The notes under the pieces were generated by a model. The model was not told the origin of the DNA, made no database searches, and saw nothing but the letters and a program-made list of their open reading frames with translations. From contig CAAGME010000015.1 of NCBI GenBank assembly GCA_900770945.1, forward strand, positions 74,019 to 138,018: a DNA stretch of 64,000 nucleotides. Reading direction: 5' to 3'. A program made the translations under genes and the position numbers. Below, in pieces: positions 48,054-56,860 of the stretch. The stretch is from Clostridia bacterium (GTDB taxonomy: Bacteria > Bacillota > Clostridia > Christensenellales > Borkfalkiaceae). Position 1 is the first letter of the stretch. Every line of letters begins with the position of its first letter.

Positions 48054-48098
48054 CCTTTTTTAACGGTTTTTTCAAAAAATATTTCACAATTGTTTTCT

Positions 48099-49946
48099 CT
48101 ACTGTTTTCTCGACCTTATTACAATAAAGTCCTTTTCGAATTCCGCTTCGGAAAGCTCCTTTGTCGGAACGAGCGACGGGTGTGTTTTGGCGACGTCGTC
48201 CTTGACTTTGCCGTACACGTACCCTTCCGTGCGCATGTACGCCATCCACCTCTTGTGTTCCGCGTCGCCGAAGTTGTAACTTTCATCGCTTACGCCGAGC
48301 TTTTTAGCCGCATTTTGAGCAAAACGAGCGTGCAACGCTTGCGCGAGCGAAGCCCTGCGGAAGTATTCGTATTTCTTGAATTTATCGAGGTTTTCTTTAT
48401 TTTTGCCCCAAGCGCGGTGGCACTTATACGCAAGCTGTTCGAGCGGTTTTTGCTCGATAACCTCTATTGAAAATCTCGTTTTAACGTCGCCTATAAGCGT
48501 TATGCCGTAAGAATTGCCGTTAAAGCTCTTCAAACCGTACTTTTCGACGGTGTCGTTAAGAACGTCGCTGTAAACGACGGCGAAAATCGGCGGCACGTCC
48601 CAGCCGTTTTCCTGAGCGGCAACGCCCAAAATTCTGCGCGCCCGCATTGCGCATTCGATATTCAACTCGTCCGTGCCGAGAGTTGCAAAAAACGTCGTTA
48701 TCCTGCCTGCGGCTTTAAGCTTTTCGTTGAACTCCCCGCCGAGAACGTCCACACTGTCGTGAAAATGAATTTCGTAATACGGGCAACCTTCCATGCGAAC
48801 GCCGTTGTATTTTATTATCTCCGGGCATTCCCCTTCGATGGTGGTTTTGCACCGTCTTTCCTTGTCAAAAACGTGAATAACGAGCTTATAGCCCGGCATT
48901 TGTCCCATCCAGCACAACGCTTTGATAAGTTCCAAGCTGTAGCTGCCAAAGCCTGCTATGGCTATATTCATCACCTTTATGCCGTTGTCATCGTACGCGT
49001 CGTCAAACACGGAATGAGTGCGCAAAGTGTCCCAAATCATATTGCGCTTGCGGTTAATGCGGCGAACCTTCAATCTGCCTTTGTCGGCGGAATTGAGCAG
49101 AACTTCGCTTTCGTCGCTACGGGCAAAAACGAAAAGCTGAGTGCGCGCGTTGTTTACGCGGCTGTCCTCCCGCGCACGTTCGATAAAGTCGAGTGCTTGC
49201 ACGAGGTTTGTCTGTTCGTTTTCCGAAATAAAGTAAATTTTTCTTAAATTTCCGTTGCCGCGGTACAGCTTGACGGAAGTTACGTCGCCTTTAAAAAATA
49301 TCGCGCCGAGCCGTTTTGCGGCGGTTTTGAGTTCTTCGCCCTCGTCAGTATCTTCCAAGTCCTCTATATCGGCAAAGATAATCAAAGCGTTTTTGCCGTT
49401 TTCCTTAATATTAACCGCGTCGCGAGCGACGGCAAGCGAGGAAGCGGAAAGCACCGAAAAAACGTAAACGTTGCGACGGCGTAAAAAGAAGTATTTTACG
49501 CTTTGATTGAAATCGCTCACGAGCGAAAGTATAAACGTTGCGGTGAGCAAGGGCGCGATGACGTAATAAACGACGAACACGCTTGTGTAAACAACGCGCA
49601 AAACTTCGTTCACGCCGAGTTCGCCCGCGCCGAGTATTCCTTGAACGAATTGAAAGTCATCGTCCACGACGAACAAGCGAACGGTGTTGTGCAAGGATAG
49701 GACAACGGACTTAAAAGCGTTGACTCCCGCAGCTTCTCCGAAGAAAACGGAGTTATAATAAAGCGGGAAAAACAAAGCAGCCGACGACAGGAAAAACCCC
49801 GCTATAAACGCGTAAACGGGCTTTAACGTGCCTGTTTCCTGCGACAAATTCCTCTTCTTTTTTATTCTCAACGTAACAAAAACCGTGACGCAAAGAACAA
49901 AAAAGCAAAGCGACAAACACAAAATAAGTAAACCGTTAAAATCCAT
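48099..49946 (-). CDS. Membrane protein with Rossmann (TrkA-like) domains and a C-terminal RyR domain
   Basis: This 615-residue protein has an N-terminal membrane part with about four helices (LLILCLSLCFFVLCVTVFV; YAFIAGFFLSSAALFFPLYY; VVYTSVFVVYYVIAPLLTATFIL). Two nucleotide-binding-like Rossmann domains follow, one near 150-290 and a second starting NIAIAGFGSYSLELIKAL. The last 80 residues (AEHKRWMAYMRTEGYVYGKV, then KTHPSLVPTKELSEAE) match the RyR domain of ryanodine receptors, also known in Bacteroides TrkA-like proteins. It could sense a nucleotide ligand and control ion or membrane state. GGAGGG precedes the ATG at 49946. Confidence 0.8.
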   Translation of the reverse strand: MDFNGLLILCLSLCFFVLCVTVFVTLRIKKKRNLSQETGTLKPVYAFIAGFFLSSAALFFPLYYNSVFFGEAAGVNAFKSVVLSLHNTVRLFVVDDDFQFVQGILGAGELGVNEVLRVVYTSVFVVYYVIAPLLTATFILSLVSDFNQSVKYFFLRRRNVYVFSVLSASSLAVARDAVNIKENGKNALIIFADIEDLEDTDEGEELKTAAKRLGAIFFKGDVTSVKLYRGNGNLRKIYFISENEQTNLVQALDFIERAREDSRVNNARTQLFVFARSDESEVLLNSADKGRLKVRRINRKRNMIWDTLRTHSVFDDAYDDNGIKVMNIAIAGFGSYSLELIKALCWMGQMPGYKLVIHVFDKERRCKTTIEGECPEIIKYNGVRMEGCPYYEIHFHDSVDVLGGEFNEKLKAAGRITTFFATLGTDELNIECAMRARRILGVAAQENGWDVPPIFAVVYSDVLNDTVEKYGLKSFNGNSYGITLIGDVKTRFSIEVIEQKPLEQLAYKCHRAWGKNKENLDKFKKYEYFRRASLAQALHARFAQNAAKKLGVSDESYNFGDAEHKRWMAYMRTEGYVYGKVKDDVAKTHPSLVPTKELSEAEFEKDFIVIRSRKQ

Positions 49947-49985
49947 TTTCTTCCCTCCGTAGGACAAGTTCAATAAAAATATTCA

Positions 49986-50053
49986 ACTCGTAACGAGTCA
50001 ACTTTTTTATATTTTACCACAAAAACGAGCGTTTTGCAAGTCAAACGCTCGTT
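49986..50053 (-). promoter_or_regulatory. RyR-protein promoter overlapping the terminator of the LytTR gene
   Basis: On the minus strand TTGCAA (50034-50039), 17 bp and TAAAAT (50011-50016) form the promoter. A dyad with arms ACTCGT/ACGAGT (49986-49998) lies in the leader. The -35 lies within a perfect 11-bp hairpin (AACGAGCGTTT 50024-50034, AAACGCTCGTT 50043-50053) that, with its T residues, terminates the response-regulator transcript. Confidence 0.7.
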
Positions 50054-50059
50054 ATTAGC

Positions 50060-50800
50060 TTAATTTATAAAAATATTGTTTTCTTGTAAAAATTCCATGA
50101 ATTTTAGTTTTATCGTCGGCATAAGTCCGCGACTGACGGGGATTTTCGCACCGTTTTTCATGGTTATAGCCGAAAACGAAAGACTTTTTATAAACCTCAG
50201 CGACACGATATAACCCCTGTGAACACGCAAAAACCCGTGTTTTGAAAGGGTTTTTTCGATTTCCGCCATAGAAGAACTCGTTTCCGCAACACTCCCGTCA
50301 GACATAAGAACGTTTTGAAAGTTCCTATTGCTTTCGATGTATTCTATAAGGTTGACGTCAATCGCCGCTATGCCGCTCCGTTTTTTCAGTATTATTTTAT
50401 TGTCGGAAGCCTTTTCCTTTTCGCCCTTTGCAAAACGCAAAAACGCCGATTCGAGGTCGGTTAAAAGCTTGCTTTTTCTGACGAACGCAAAGGGGCTTAC
50501 TTCAAAAGTATCGAAAACTTTATCCTCTCTGCCGCTCACGAAAATAATCTTCACCGCGTCGAGCGAGGCTCGCAAAATTTTTCCGAGCTTTATTCCGCTA
50601 AGCTCGGGCATTTCCACATCGAGAAAAATCAGGTCAAAGGTTTTAGTTTTAGTTCGCTCCAAAAAATCCCGCGCGGAGAAAAAAGTTTCCACCCCGCCCG
50701 TTACGGAATACTTGTTCATCAAGCTTTTTACCGCCGACGAAACAACGTCGAGAGCTAACTTTTCGTCGTCGCACACGGCGATAGAATAATAATCTTTCAT
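50060..50800 (-). CDS. LytTR-type response regulator
   Basis: This 246-residue protein combines a CheY-like receiver (residues 1-130, acidic pocket DD at 11-12, phosphoacceptor Asp61 in LIFLDVEMPELSG) and a C-terminal LytTR DNA-binding domain (about 140-240; IEYIESNRNFQNVL, RVHRGYIVSLRFI). This AgrA/ComE type binds paired 9-bp repeats 12-13 bp apart. Its start overlaps the kinase stop (ATGA), with GGAGG upstream. The LytTR site found in front of the kinase operon suggests positive autoregulation. No peptide-pheromone gene is seen in the window. Confidence 0.93.
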   Translation of the reverse strand: MKDYYSIAVCDDEKLALDVVSSAVKSLMNKYSVTGGVETFFSARDFLERTKTKTFDLIFLDVEMPELSGIKLGKILRASLDAVKIIFVSGREDKVFDTFEVSPFAFVRKSKLLTDLESAFLRFAKGEKEKASDNKIILKKRSGIAAIDVNLIEYIESNRNFQNVLMSDGSVAETSSSMAEIEKTLSKHGFLRVHRGYIVSLRFIKSLSFSAITMKNGAKIPVSRGLMPTIKLKFMEFLQENNIFIN

Positions 50801-52143
50801 TTTTTATCAACGCCTCCGTTTCTCATCATAACGTCCGCCGTAAAAATGCCGTTTTCGACCTTAAACGCAAAGCACCCGCCGGCGGATTCGGCTAATCTCG
50901 TAATTATTTTAGTGCCTATTCCATGCAACTGCTTATCCTTTTTGCTCGTCAAAAGGTTGCCGTCCTTAACGTAAATTTTACTTTCGTCAACAGGGTTTAC
51001 CGTGCGGATAAGCAAATATTTGTCATCAAGCGATATAAACGCGCAAAGCGTTCGCTTTTCCTTGGGCATAGTCTTTAAGCAATCGATGGCGTTGTTTAAA
51101 AGGTTCGTGAGAACGCTACCGAGAGCGACGTCGTCTATTTCGAGCGAATCGGGAACGGCGACCTTGGTTTCGAGCGTAATGTCGTTTCTTAACGCGCGCT
51201 CTTGCGCCATGTTGAGCGCAATATTGACGATATTGTTTCCGCAATAAGTTTTCGCGCTCGTTGCGTCCACCGTTTCGCCTATGCTTTTAAGGTACTTTTC
51301 CGCACGGTCATATTCGCCTTTTTCGATAAGCGCGCAAACGTAGCCGTACTGATTACGTATATCATGCCGCACGGTGCGCATCGCGTTGTAACTTGTTTCG
51401 TAGTTTTTCAAAAGTTTTAGTTCGTTTTTACTGCGTTGTTCCTCGGCAAGCAGCACCCTCTTATCGTTGTACACCTTGACGAGCCGCAAAAACATGACGT
51501 AAGCGAGAACTTGTATAACAAGCAACCCGCCGCCCGTAAAAAAGCCGAAACCGAACGACTGCGACATTTTATCCGCCCCCGAAAACGCAACGGCAAGCCC
51601 GTTCATAACGTACCCGATAACGCTTATAGATTCAACGAGAACAAGAAAGTAAACGCTCATCGAATCGAACGCGCCAACGGCGTTTTTCTTCATCATGACG
51701 ACTATTGCAGCGAAAATCAAACCTTGTATTATATTAGTGAAAAGGTACGCCCCGCCGAATAGCTGAGCCTTCATTTCCCAGCGCGTAAGCGGATAAATAA
51801 GCGGCGTTGAGTAAGCGTGAACGGAAACTATCATACTTGCACGAACAAGTCTGTCGACAAACGGTTCGTCCCTGTAAATCAAAAGCCCCGTTGCGCCCGT
51901 TATGATTGGCGTTATCAAATAGCCTAAATCGGAAGAAGGAAAAAACGTTACGTAAAGCGCGCTGTAAGCCATCATTATCGCCCACAGCAAAAGCACGCGC
52001 AATACGATTTTCAGTGCGCATTCCGCCGTTTTTTCTATCTTGGAAAAACAAAACGTAAGCGCGACGGGCAGTCCGCATGTACCTATAATCGTCGGGAAAG
52101 CATTTACTATTATTTTGTTGTACAAATACCCGAAAAAAGTCAT
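50797..52143 (-). CDS. GHKL sensor histidine kinase (AgrC-like)
   Basis: This 448-residue membrane kinase has about six transmembrane helices in residues 1-220, then a coiled coil. The phospho-acceptor His260 is in TVRHDIRNQYG. A HATPase domain has its N box at SVLTNLLNNAIDC (343-355) and a G box at HGIGTKI (407-413). There is no large extracellular domain, as in AgrC/ComD pheromone receptors, so a small peptide or membrane signal is likely. SD is AAGGAG. It is the first gene of the pair and is preceded by a promoter with LytTR repeats. Confidence 0.92.
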   Translation of the reverse strand: MTFFGYLYNKIIVNAFPTIIGTCGLPVALTFCFSKIEKTAECALKIVLRVLLLWAIMMAYSALYVTFFPSSDLGYLITPIITGATGLLIYRDEPFVDRLVRASMIVSVHAYSTPLIYPLTRWEMKAQLFGGAYLFTNIIQGLIFAAIVVMMKKNAVGAFDSMSVYFLVLVESISVIGYVMNGLAVAFSGADKMSQSFGFGFFTGGGLLVIQVLAYVMFLRLVKVYNDKRVLLAEEQRSKNELKLLKNYETSYNAMRTVRHDIRNQYGYVCALIEKGEYDRAEKYLKSIGETVDATSAKTYCGNNIVNIALNMAQERALRNDITLETKVAVPDSLEIDDVALGSVLTNLLNNAIDCLKTMPKEKRTLCAFISLDDKYLLIRTVNPVDESKIYVKDGNLLTSKKDKQLHGIGTKIITRLAESAGGCFAFKVENGIFTADVMMRNGGVDKK

Positions 52144-52181
52144 TTTCCGCTCCTTGAATAACTTTTAATGCAATTGATAAC

Positions 52182-52247
52182 ATTTTAACACAAGAAGAGA
52201 AAAAATTCAATAGCTTTTTACGAAATCACTGTTTTTTGTTACGAAAT
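52182..52247 (-). promoter_or_regulatory. Kinase-operon promoter with a LytTR double site
   Basis: On the minus strand TTGAAT (52205-52210), 17 bp and TAAAAT (52182-52187) form the promoter. Just upstream of the -35 lie two identical 9-mers, TTACGAAAT (plus reading; 52218-52226 and 52239-52247), separated by 12 bp. That is the spacing known for LytTR (AgrA-type) sites. Confidence 0.75.
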
Positions 52248-52260
52248 GCATTTTTCATAG

Positions 52261-52296
52261 AAAAAACCGCCCGAGGTGTAAGCCACGAGCGGTTGC
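52261..52296 (-). terminator. Terminator of the 218-residue membrane protein gene
   Basis: On the minus strand AACCGCTCGTGG pairs with CCTCGGGCGGTT with one bulge or mismatch and is followed by TTTTTT. It lies 53 bp beyond the stop. Confidence 0.8.
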
Positions 52297-52348
52297 AAAC
52301 AGTTTATTGTGAATTTGATTTCGAAAATGGTTCGTCGCTTACGGCGGG

Positions 52349-53005
52349 TTAAACGGCGGGGGCGGTTAAAACGTTTAACATGTCTGCGATTTGCTCGGGA
52401 GTTACTTTATCGCCCGACGTCTTGAATTTGAAAATTTCGTTCGTCGCTTTATCCGTTAACACAACCTTATCTGAACCGGTTTTAATTTCCGACTCATGAA
52501 AATCTTCTTTCGCCTTGAAATAAAATTCGCCATTTGCGGGATTAAGAACGTACATGCCGCAATCATCGATTACGTATTCGAGGTTTTGTTCCGCTCCGTA
52601 AACCTTATATCCGCCTACGCCTAAAAACGCCGCGCTTAAAACGCCCGCGGCAACCGAAGCGGCGGTTTTTGCTGCAGCCTCGCCTTTTGCTCCTTTTTTA
52701 GTATACGTTCCGCTTACAACGATAGCTTTGTCCGTTAGCTTGGCAAGTATCTCGTTTTTCATCTCGTAATAGTGTTTTCTCGTCTTTTCGCTTTTTATCA
52801 TAGCCGGTAACGAAATGAGAAAGGAAAAGCCTATAATAGCCGAAAACATTCCTATCAAGAACACGACGGGGGCTTCTGTCGTGTGGAAAACATCGGTCGT
52901 AGTCATCTGTACGAGCATCATTATGCCGCCGACTACAAATAAAACCCCGCCGATAACGCCAAGGCAAGTAATCAATTTTTTGCGAGATTTGAAATCGTCA
53001 TTCAT
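52349..53005 (-). CDS. Hypothetical membrane protein
   Basis: This 218-residue protein has two transmembrane helices near the N-terminus (LITCLGVIGGVLFVVGGIMM; APVVFLIGMFSAIIGFSFLIS) and a cytoplasmic-type domain. That domain carries a Gly/Ala-rich stretch (AAAKTAASVAAGVLSAAFLG) that could be a weak third helix, then a small beta domain (YVIDDCGMYVLNPANGEFYF) with a helical end. I do not recognise the family. GGAG lies before the ATG. It is a single-gene unit with its own promoter and terminator. Confidence 0.75.
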   Translation of the reverse strand: MNDDFKSRKKLITCLGVIGGVLFVVGGIMMLVQMTTTDVFHTTEAPVVFLIGMFSAIIGFSFLISLPAMIKSEKTRKHYYEMKNEILAKLTDKAIVVSGTYTKKGAKGEAAAKTAASVAAGVLSAAFLGVGGYKVYGAEQNLEYVIDDCGMYVLNPANGEFYFKAKEDFHESEIKTGSDKVVLTDKATNEIFKFKTSGDKVTPEQIADMLNVLTAPAV

Positions 53006-53058
53006 ACTTTTATCTCCTAAGTAAGATAATTTTTTATACTTTTACGTGCATTGTGTTT

Positions 53059-53087
53059 ATTTTAACATAGTTTTAACTGCTTGTCAA
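53059..53087 (-). promoter_or_regulatory. Promoter of the 218-residue membrane protein gene
   Basis: On the minus strand TTGACA (53082-53087), 17 bp and TAAAAT (53059-53064), close to consensus. Confidence 0.8.
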
Positions 53088-53121
53088 CGTTCGGTTTAAG
53101 TTTACCGTATTTTAGCACAAA

Positions 53122-53159
53122 AATTTTCCGCACTCCCGAAAAAGAAGTGCGGAAAAAAA
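53122..53159 (-). terminator. Terminator of the GH3/lipoprotein operon
   Basis: TTCCGCACT and AGTGCGGAA form a perfect stem with A and T runs on both sides. It lies right after the lipoprotein gene. Confidence 0.85.
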
Positions 53160-53184
53160 TTTTAATGAAGAGAACTAAGCTTTA

Positions 53185-53928
53185 TCAAAAATCGAGTGCA
53201 GCTTCCAAGTCTGCTTTTTTAATGTTAGCTTTTTGGTCGCCCGACAAACCGAACGGGAGCGTAGCTTTAATATTGAAATGAATTACGTATTCGCCGTCCG
53301 TCAAGCTTTCGACTTCGATTGTACCGAAGGTACTTGTCTGGTACTCGGTCGGGTTTAACTTCAAGCCGTTCGTTTTGTCGAACGTATAATTAAAGTTAGC
53401 CTGAACCTTTATGATTTTTATTTCGATTTTGCCGCTGTTCCATACAAGGAAGCTTGTTCCGAGAGAAAATCCCATAGCGGTTCCCGGAGCCTCGCCCTGA
53501 GACGGATTTTCGGGATCTTCCGAACCGGTATCGAGAATAACGCCGTTTACGCCTAAGCCTTTAAGCATTTTACCACGATGCAGGCGGAAGAACGCGTTTA
53601 TTCCTTTAGTTTCGTCTTTAAGCGTGAAGCTTATCGTGTAGCGTTCGTTTTTTACATCAACCGCTTCGCCGTCGAAAACGAGTGTGAGCGCACTGTTTTC
53701 TTCACGAACGTTGCAAGTACCCGACATAAGTTTTTCGGTTTCACCCTTTTTTGTGACGTAAGCTTTACCCTTATCGTTGAGCGTAAGCTCGTATTTTGAG
53801 TCCGAACTTTCAAACTTAGCTTCGGTAGCCTTATTATCGTTGCCTTTGCCGGAAGAACAGGCGGTCAAGAGCGTAAAGCACGAGATAGCGACGATTAAAA
53901 GACATAACGCTTTTTTTAAAATTTTCAT
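53185..53928 (-). CDS. Secreted lipoprotein of unknown function
   Basis: This 247-residue protein has a lipoprotein signal (ALCLLIVAISCFTLLTAC, lipobox LTAC), a Ser/Gly/Asn linker and a beta-rich body. An internal pattern such as ELTLNDKGKAYVTKKGE and ISFTLKDETKGINAFFRL is like the small DUF-type surface proteins of Firmicutes. No catalytic motif is seen. It follows the GH3 by 18 nt and closes the operon with the six-helix membrane protein and GH3, so a role in the same glycan process is inferred. GAGGTG is before the ATG. Confidence 0.78.
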   Translation of the reverse strand: MKILKKALCLLIVAISCFTLLTACSSGKGNDNKATEAKFESSDSKYELTLNDKGKAYVTKKGETEKLMSGTCNVREENSALTLVFDGEAVDVKNERYTISFTLKDETKGINAFFRLHRGKMLKGLGVNGVILDTGSEDPENPSQGEAPGTAMGFSLGTSFLVWNSGKIEIKIIKVQANFNYTFDKTNGLKLNPTEYQTSTFGTIEVESLTDGEYVIHFNIKATLPFGLSGDQKANIKKADLEAALDF

Positions 53929-53946
53929 CTTTCACCTCTTAAAATT

Positions 53947-56793
53947 TTATTTTTTCTTAAAAAACGCAGGCTTAATAAGGAATATCGCACACGCGGCGAT
54001 TGCTGCCGCAAACACTACTTCCAAAGCTACGACAAGTATAATCCAGGTCGGCGTAAAGTCTCTTATCGCGGTGACCGCGGCGGAGTTTGCGTATCTGTAT
54101 ATAAGCCTCTTTGCCGATTCTCTTAATACGTTCTGTCCGTAAACGCTCTTCGTTACGCTCGAATCCACGGTTGCGTCCGCCCAAGAAACCATCTGTGCGT
54201 CCCAACTCGAATCGAGGATTAAATCAAGTCCCGCTCTTACGCCGAGGTTGCAGTCCCAGCTCAAAGTGGAAATACCGTCTGAAACAAAGCAGCCCACAAA
54301 GCCCCATTCGCCCCTCGGCATAGTGGTTAAAAGCGCATAGTTGCAAGTGTTGAGCGAAGTGCCGAGCTTGTTGAACGAAACCATCATGCCCTTTGCGTCG
54401 GCTTCTTTTACGGCGATTTCGAAAGCACGTGTGTAAATTTCGCGTATGCCTTGTTCGTTTTCCCAAACCATGCTCGAAGCGTTACCTGCGCAGCCGTAAA
54501 CGGCGTAATGCTTTAAGTAAACATAACCGCCTTCGCCCTGATAACCTCTTACATACGCCGCGGCGATTTTACCCGTCAAAACGGGGTCTTCCGAAATATA
54601 TTCGCCGTTTCTGCCGTTGAACGCCGTGCGCTTAATATTGATTGACGGTCCGTAAATGCCGACTGTGCCGCCAAGCAAAAATTCGTCCGCATAGCATTTG
54701 CCGAGTTGCTCGATAAGTTCGTCGTTCCAGGTGCAAGCCCAAATCGTCGGGGAAACGGTTTTGGTGCCGTACTGACCGATGCTCGTTGCGTTAAGCCCGG
54801 TAGGTCCGTCCGCGTCAACCGTGAGCTTCATGCCGATGGATTGTACGGAAGAAACTCTGTACGCGCCGTCGCCGTAAAGCCTGCGCATATCCTCGATTGA
54901 AAGTTGATCCAAAAGTTGATCCCAAATGGGGCTGTCGTAATCCTTTAATCCCGCAACGTCGTCGATAGTAAGTCCGTTTTCCGCATCCGTCGTAATAGCC
55001 GTATAGCCGTATTTCGCCGCATTTTCTTCGTCCTTGTCCGGTCCGTCAACGTAACTTCCGTGTACCGAGTTCTTTATCGCGGCAACTACCGAAGCGGAAG
55101 CCGTGGCGGGGTTAAGCTCGTCGCGAACGGTCGGCATAGTGCCTGTCCAGTCTCCGCGCGAAACGTAAGTTATCGAACCGTCGCCGGCGTTTACTTCTTC
55201 AAACTGATTAGTCGCTTCCGTCTTGTCGCTTGCGCGCTTTCCGTCGGCGGAATTTTTGTAAACAATTTTCTTATCGACGCTGAAAGTCTTAGTCAAATCT
55301 TCTTTCACCGTATGCGCGTCGCTTCTTAAACTAAGGGTATATTCGCCCGCATCGAGAACATAGCACTTTTCGGTCTTGTAATCGTAGCTTGCCATGTCGT
55401 CGTAATCGAATTCAATGCTCACCGTGTCGCTATCGCCTTTTTTGAGCGATTTGGTTTTGGCATAACCGACGAGTTCGACCGCACTCTTTTCAATGCCGCC
55501 TTTAACGTAAGGAGCGGTCAGGTAAACTTCTACAACGTCTTTGCCTTCAACGCTGCCCGTGTTGGTAACGGTGACGGATACCGATACTTTGCCGCCCTTT
55601 TCGCCTATCTTCCAAACGGGATTGCTCCAAGAAAAAGTCGTGTAAGAAAGCCCGTAACCGAACGGATACTGAACATGTTTTTGATATTCCGCTTCTTCCG
55701 CGGCGGTATAAACGTTGTCGTCGCCTATATAACGCGTTTCGTAATAACGATATCCGACGTAAATTCCTTCGTAATAGTGATAATATCTCGCGTAGTTGCT
55801 GTCGAGAGATTTTACCCTCTTGTTAGCGTACGTCGTGATATCCGACCACTCGGAAGCGTTGGTGTATTCATTGGTGCCGTAAGTATAGTATGCGGGGTTA
55901 TCCGTTACGTCATAAGAATACGTATCGGCAAGTTTGCCACTCGGGCTTACTTTGCCCGTGAGAATATTGCCTACGCCGTAAGTGCCGTAGTTACCCGGGG
56001 TTGCCATAAACAAAACCGCGTCAATGTCGTACTCTTCGAGGCAACCGATTTCGAACATCGTTGCGTTATTAAGCAAAACTATAACCTTAGAGAAGTCTTT
56101 TTTGAGGTTTTCGAGCATAGTGCGTTCGTAGCTCGTAATCTGCAAATAGTTTTTGCCCTCTCCCTTTTCGCCCTCCGCATTCTGCGTTACGGGCGCGTCG
56201 TTCTTTTCGGAAGCAGTACGACTCATAACGTAAATCGCGATATTCGAATACGCCTTTGCGCTGTCGATATACCCGTCGGACTTAATCTTGTCGTACTTGA
56301 ATTCCTTTATCGTGTAGCTCGTTGCCATTGTAAAGATATTGCCGGCTTTGTCGTCCGTCGTCTGGTTATACTGATAAGTATAAAGCGACGAATTGACTTC
56401 AAGCCCCGCGGCTTCAAGACCTTGCTTGATATCTGCCGACGGAGCGGCGTTACCTACCGAGGACGAACCGCCCGCGGCTGTGAGCGGCTTAACCGAGTAA
56501 TATCCGAAAAGATTAACCTTAGTGCCGCTTGCCAAGGGCAAAGTATTGTCCTCGTTTCTCAGAAGTACCGCGCCTTCTTCCATTGCCTTGACGCTGACGT
56601 TCTTTGAATTTTCGACCGCCTGATCGCCCGTTAAGTCGCCGAGCGCGGAGTTACCTTTTTCGGAAAAGCTACTCCACCACAGCGTGATGAAGGAGCTTGC
56701 CGAAACGCTTAACACCGCGGTAACGACCATGATGACCGCAAGCACTGCCGAAACGACTATGCCCACGATACCGAGAGTTTTTTTCTGCTCCAT
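53947..56793 (-). CDS. Second membrane-anchored GH3 with inverted domain order
   Basis: This 948-residue protein is a paralogue of the GH3 at 35091-38168, with transmembrane helices near residues 8-32 and 905-935. The C-type sandwich domain comes first (GAVLLRNEDNTLPLASG; FGYGLSYTTFSW near 380), an Fn3-like domain follows (VTVTNTGSVEGKDVVEVYL), and the barrel domain is last (LTVDADGPTGLN; GIYGPSINIKRTAFNGRNGEYISED). The nucleophile segment is FVGCFVSDGIS, where most GH3 have SDW or SDY. GGAGG precedes the ATG. The hydrolysed glycoside is unknown. Confidence 0.88.
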   Translation of the reverse strand: MEQKKTLGIVGIVVSAVLAVIMVVTAVLSVSASSFITLWWSSFSEKGNSALGDLTGDQAVENSKNVSVKAMEEGAVLLRNEDNTLPLASGTKVNLFGYYSVKPLTAAGGSSSVGNAAPSADIKQGLEAAGLEVNSSLYTYQYNQTTDDKAGNIFTMATSYTIKEFKYDKIKSDGYIDSAKAYSNIAIYVMSRTASEKNDAPVTQNAEGEKGEGKNYLQITSYERTMLENLKKDFSKVIVLLNNATMFEIGCLEEYDIDAVLFMATPGNYGTYGVGNILTGKVSPSGKLADTYSYDVTDNPAYYTYGTNEYTNASEWSDITTYANKRVKSLDSNYARYYHYYEGIYVGYRYYETRYIGDDNVYTAAEEAEYQKHVQYPFGYGLSYTTFSWSNPVWKIGEKGGKVSVSVTVTNTGSVEGKDVVEVYLTAPYVKGGIEKSAVELVGYAKTKSLKKGDSDTVSIEFDYDDMASYDYKTEKCYVLDAGEYTLSLRSDAHTVKEDLTKTFSVDKKIVYKNSADGKRASDKTEATNQFEEVNAGDGSITYVSRGDWTGTMPTVRDELNPATASASVVAAIKNSVHGSYVDGPDKDEENAAKYGYTAITTDAENGLTIDDVAGLKDYDSPIWDQLLDQLSIEDMRRLYGDGAYRVSSVQSIGMKLTVDADGPTGLNATSIGQYGTKTVSPTIWACTWNDELIEQLGKCYADEFLLGGTVGIYGPSINIKRTAFNGRNGEYISEDPVLTGKIAAAYVRGYQGEGGYVYLKHYAVYGCAGNASSMVWENEQGIREIYTRAFEIAVKEADAKGMMVSFNKLGTSLNTCNYALLTTMPRGEWGFVGCFVSDGISTLSWDCNLGVRAGLDLILDSSWDAQMVSWADATVDSSVTKSVYGQNVLRESAKRLIYRYANSAAVTAIRDFTPTWIILVVALEVVFAAAIAACAIFLIKPAFFKKK

Positions 56794-56860
56794 AATTTAC
56801 CTCCGTAAATTTTTCCTTTATTTTTCGGCTTTATTGTTTTAAAAAGCCGTAAATACCTTT

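Noticed and set aside
55675..56607. 310-codon plus-strand frame inside the second GH3 gene
   Set aside because: It is antisense to conserved GH3 sequence with no SD, so a shadow.
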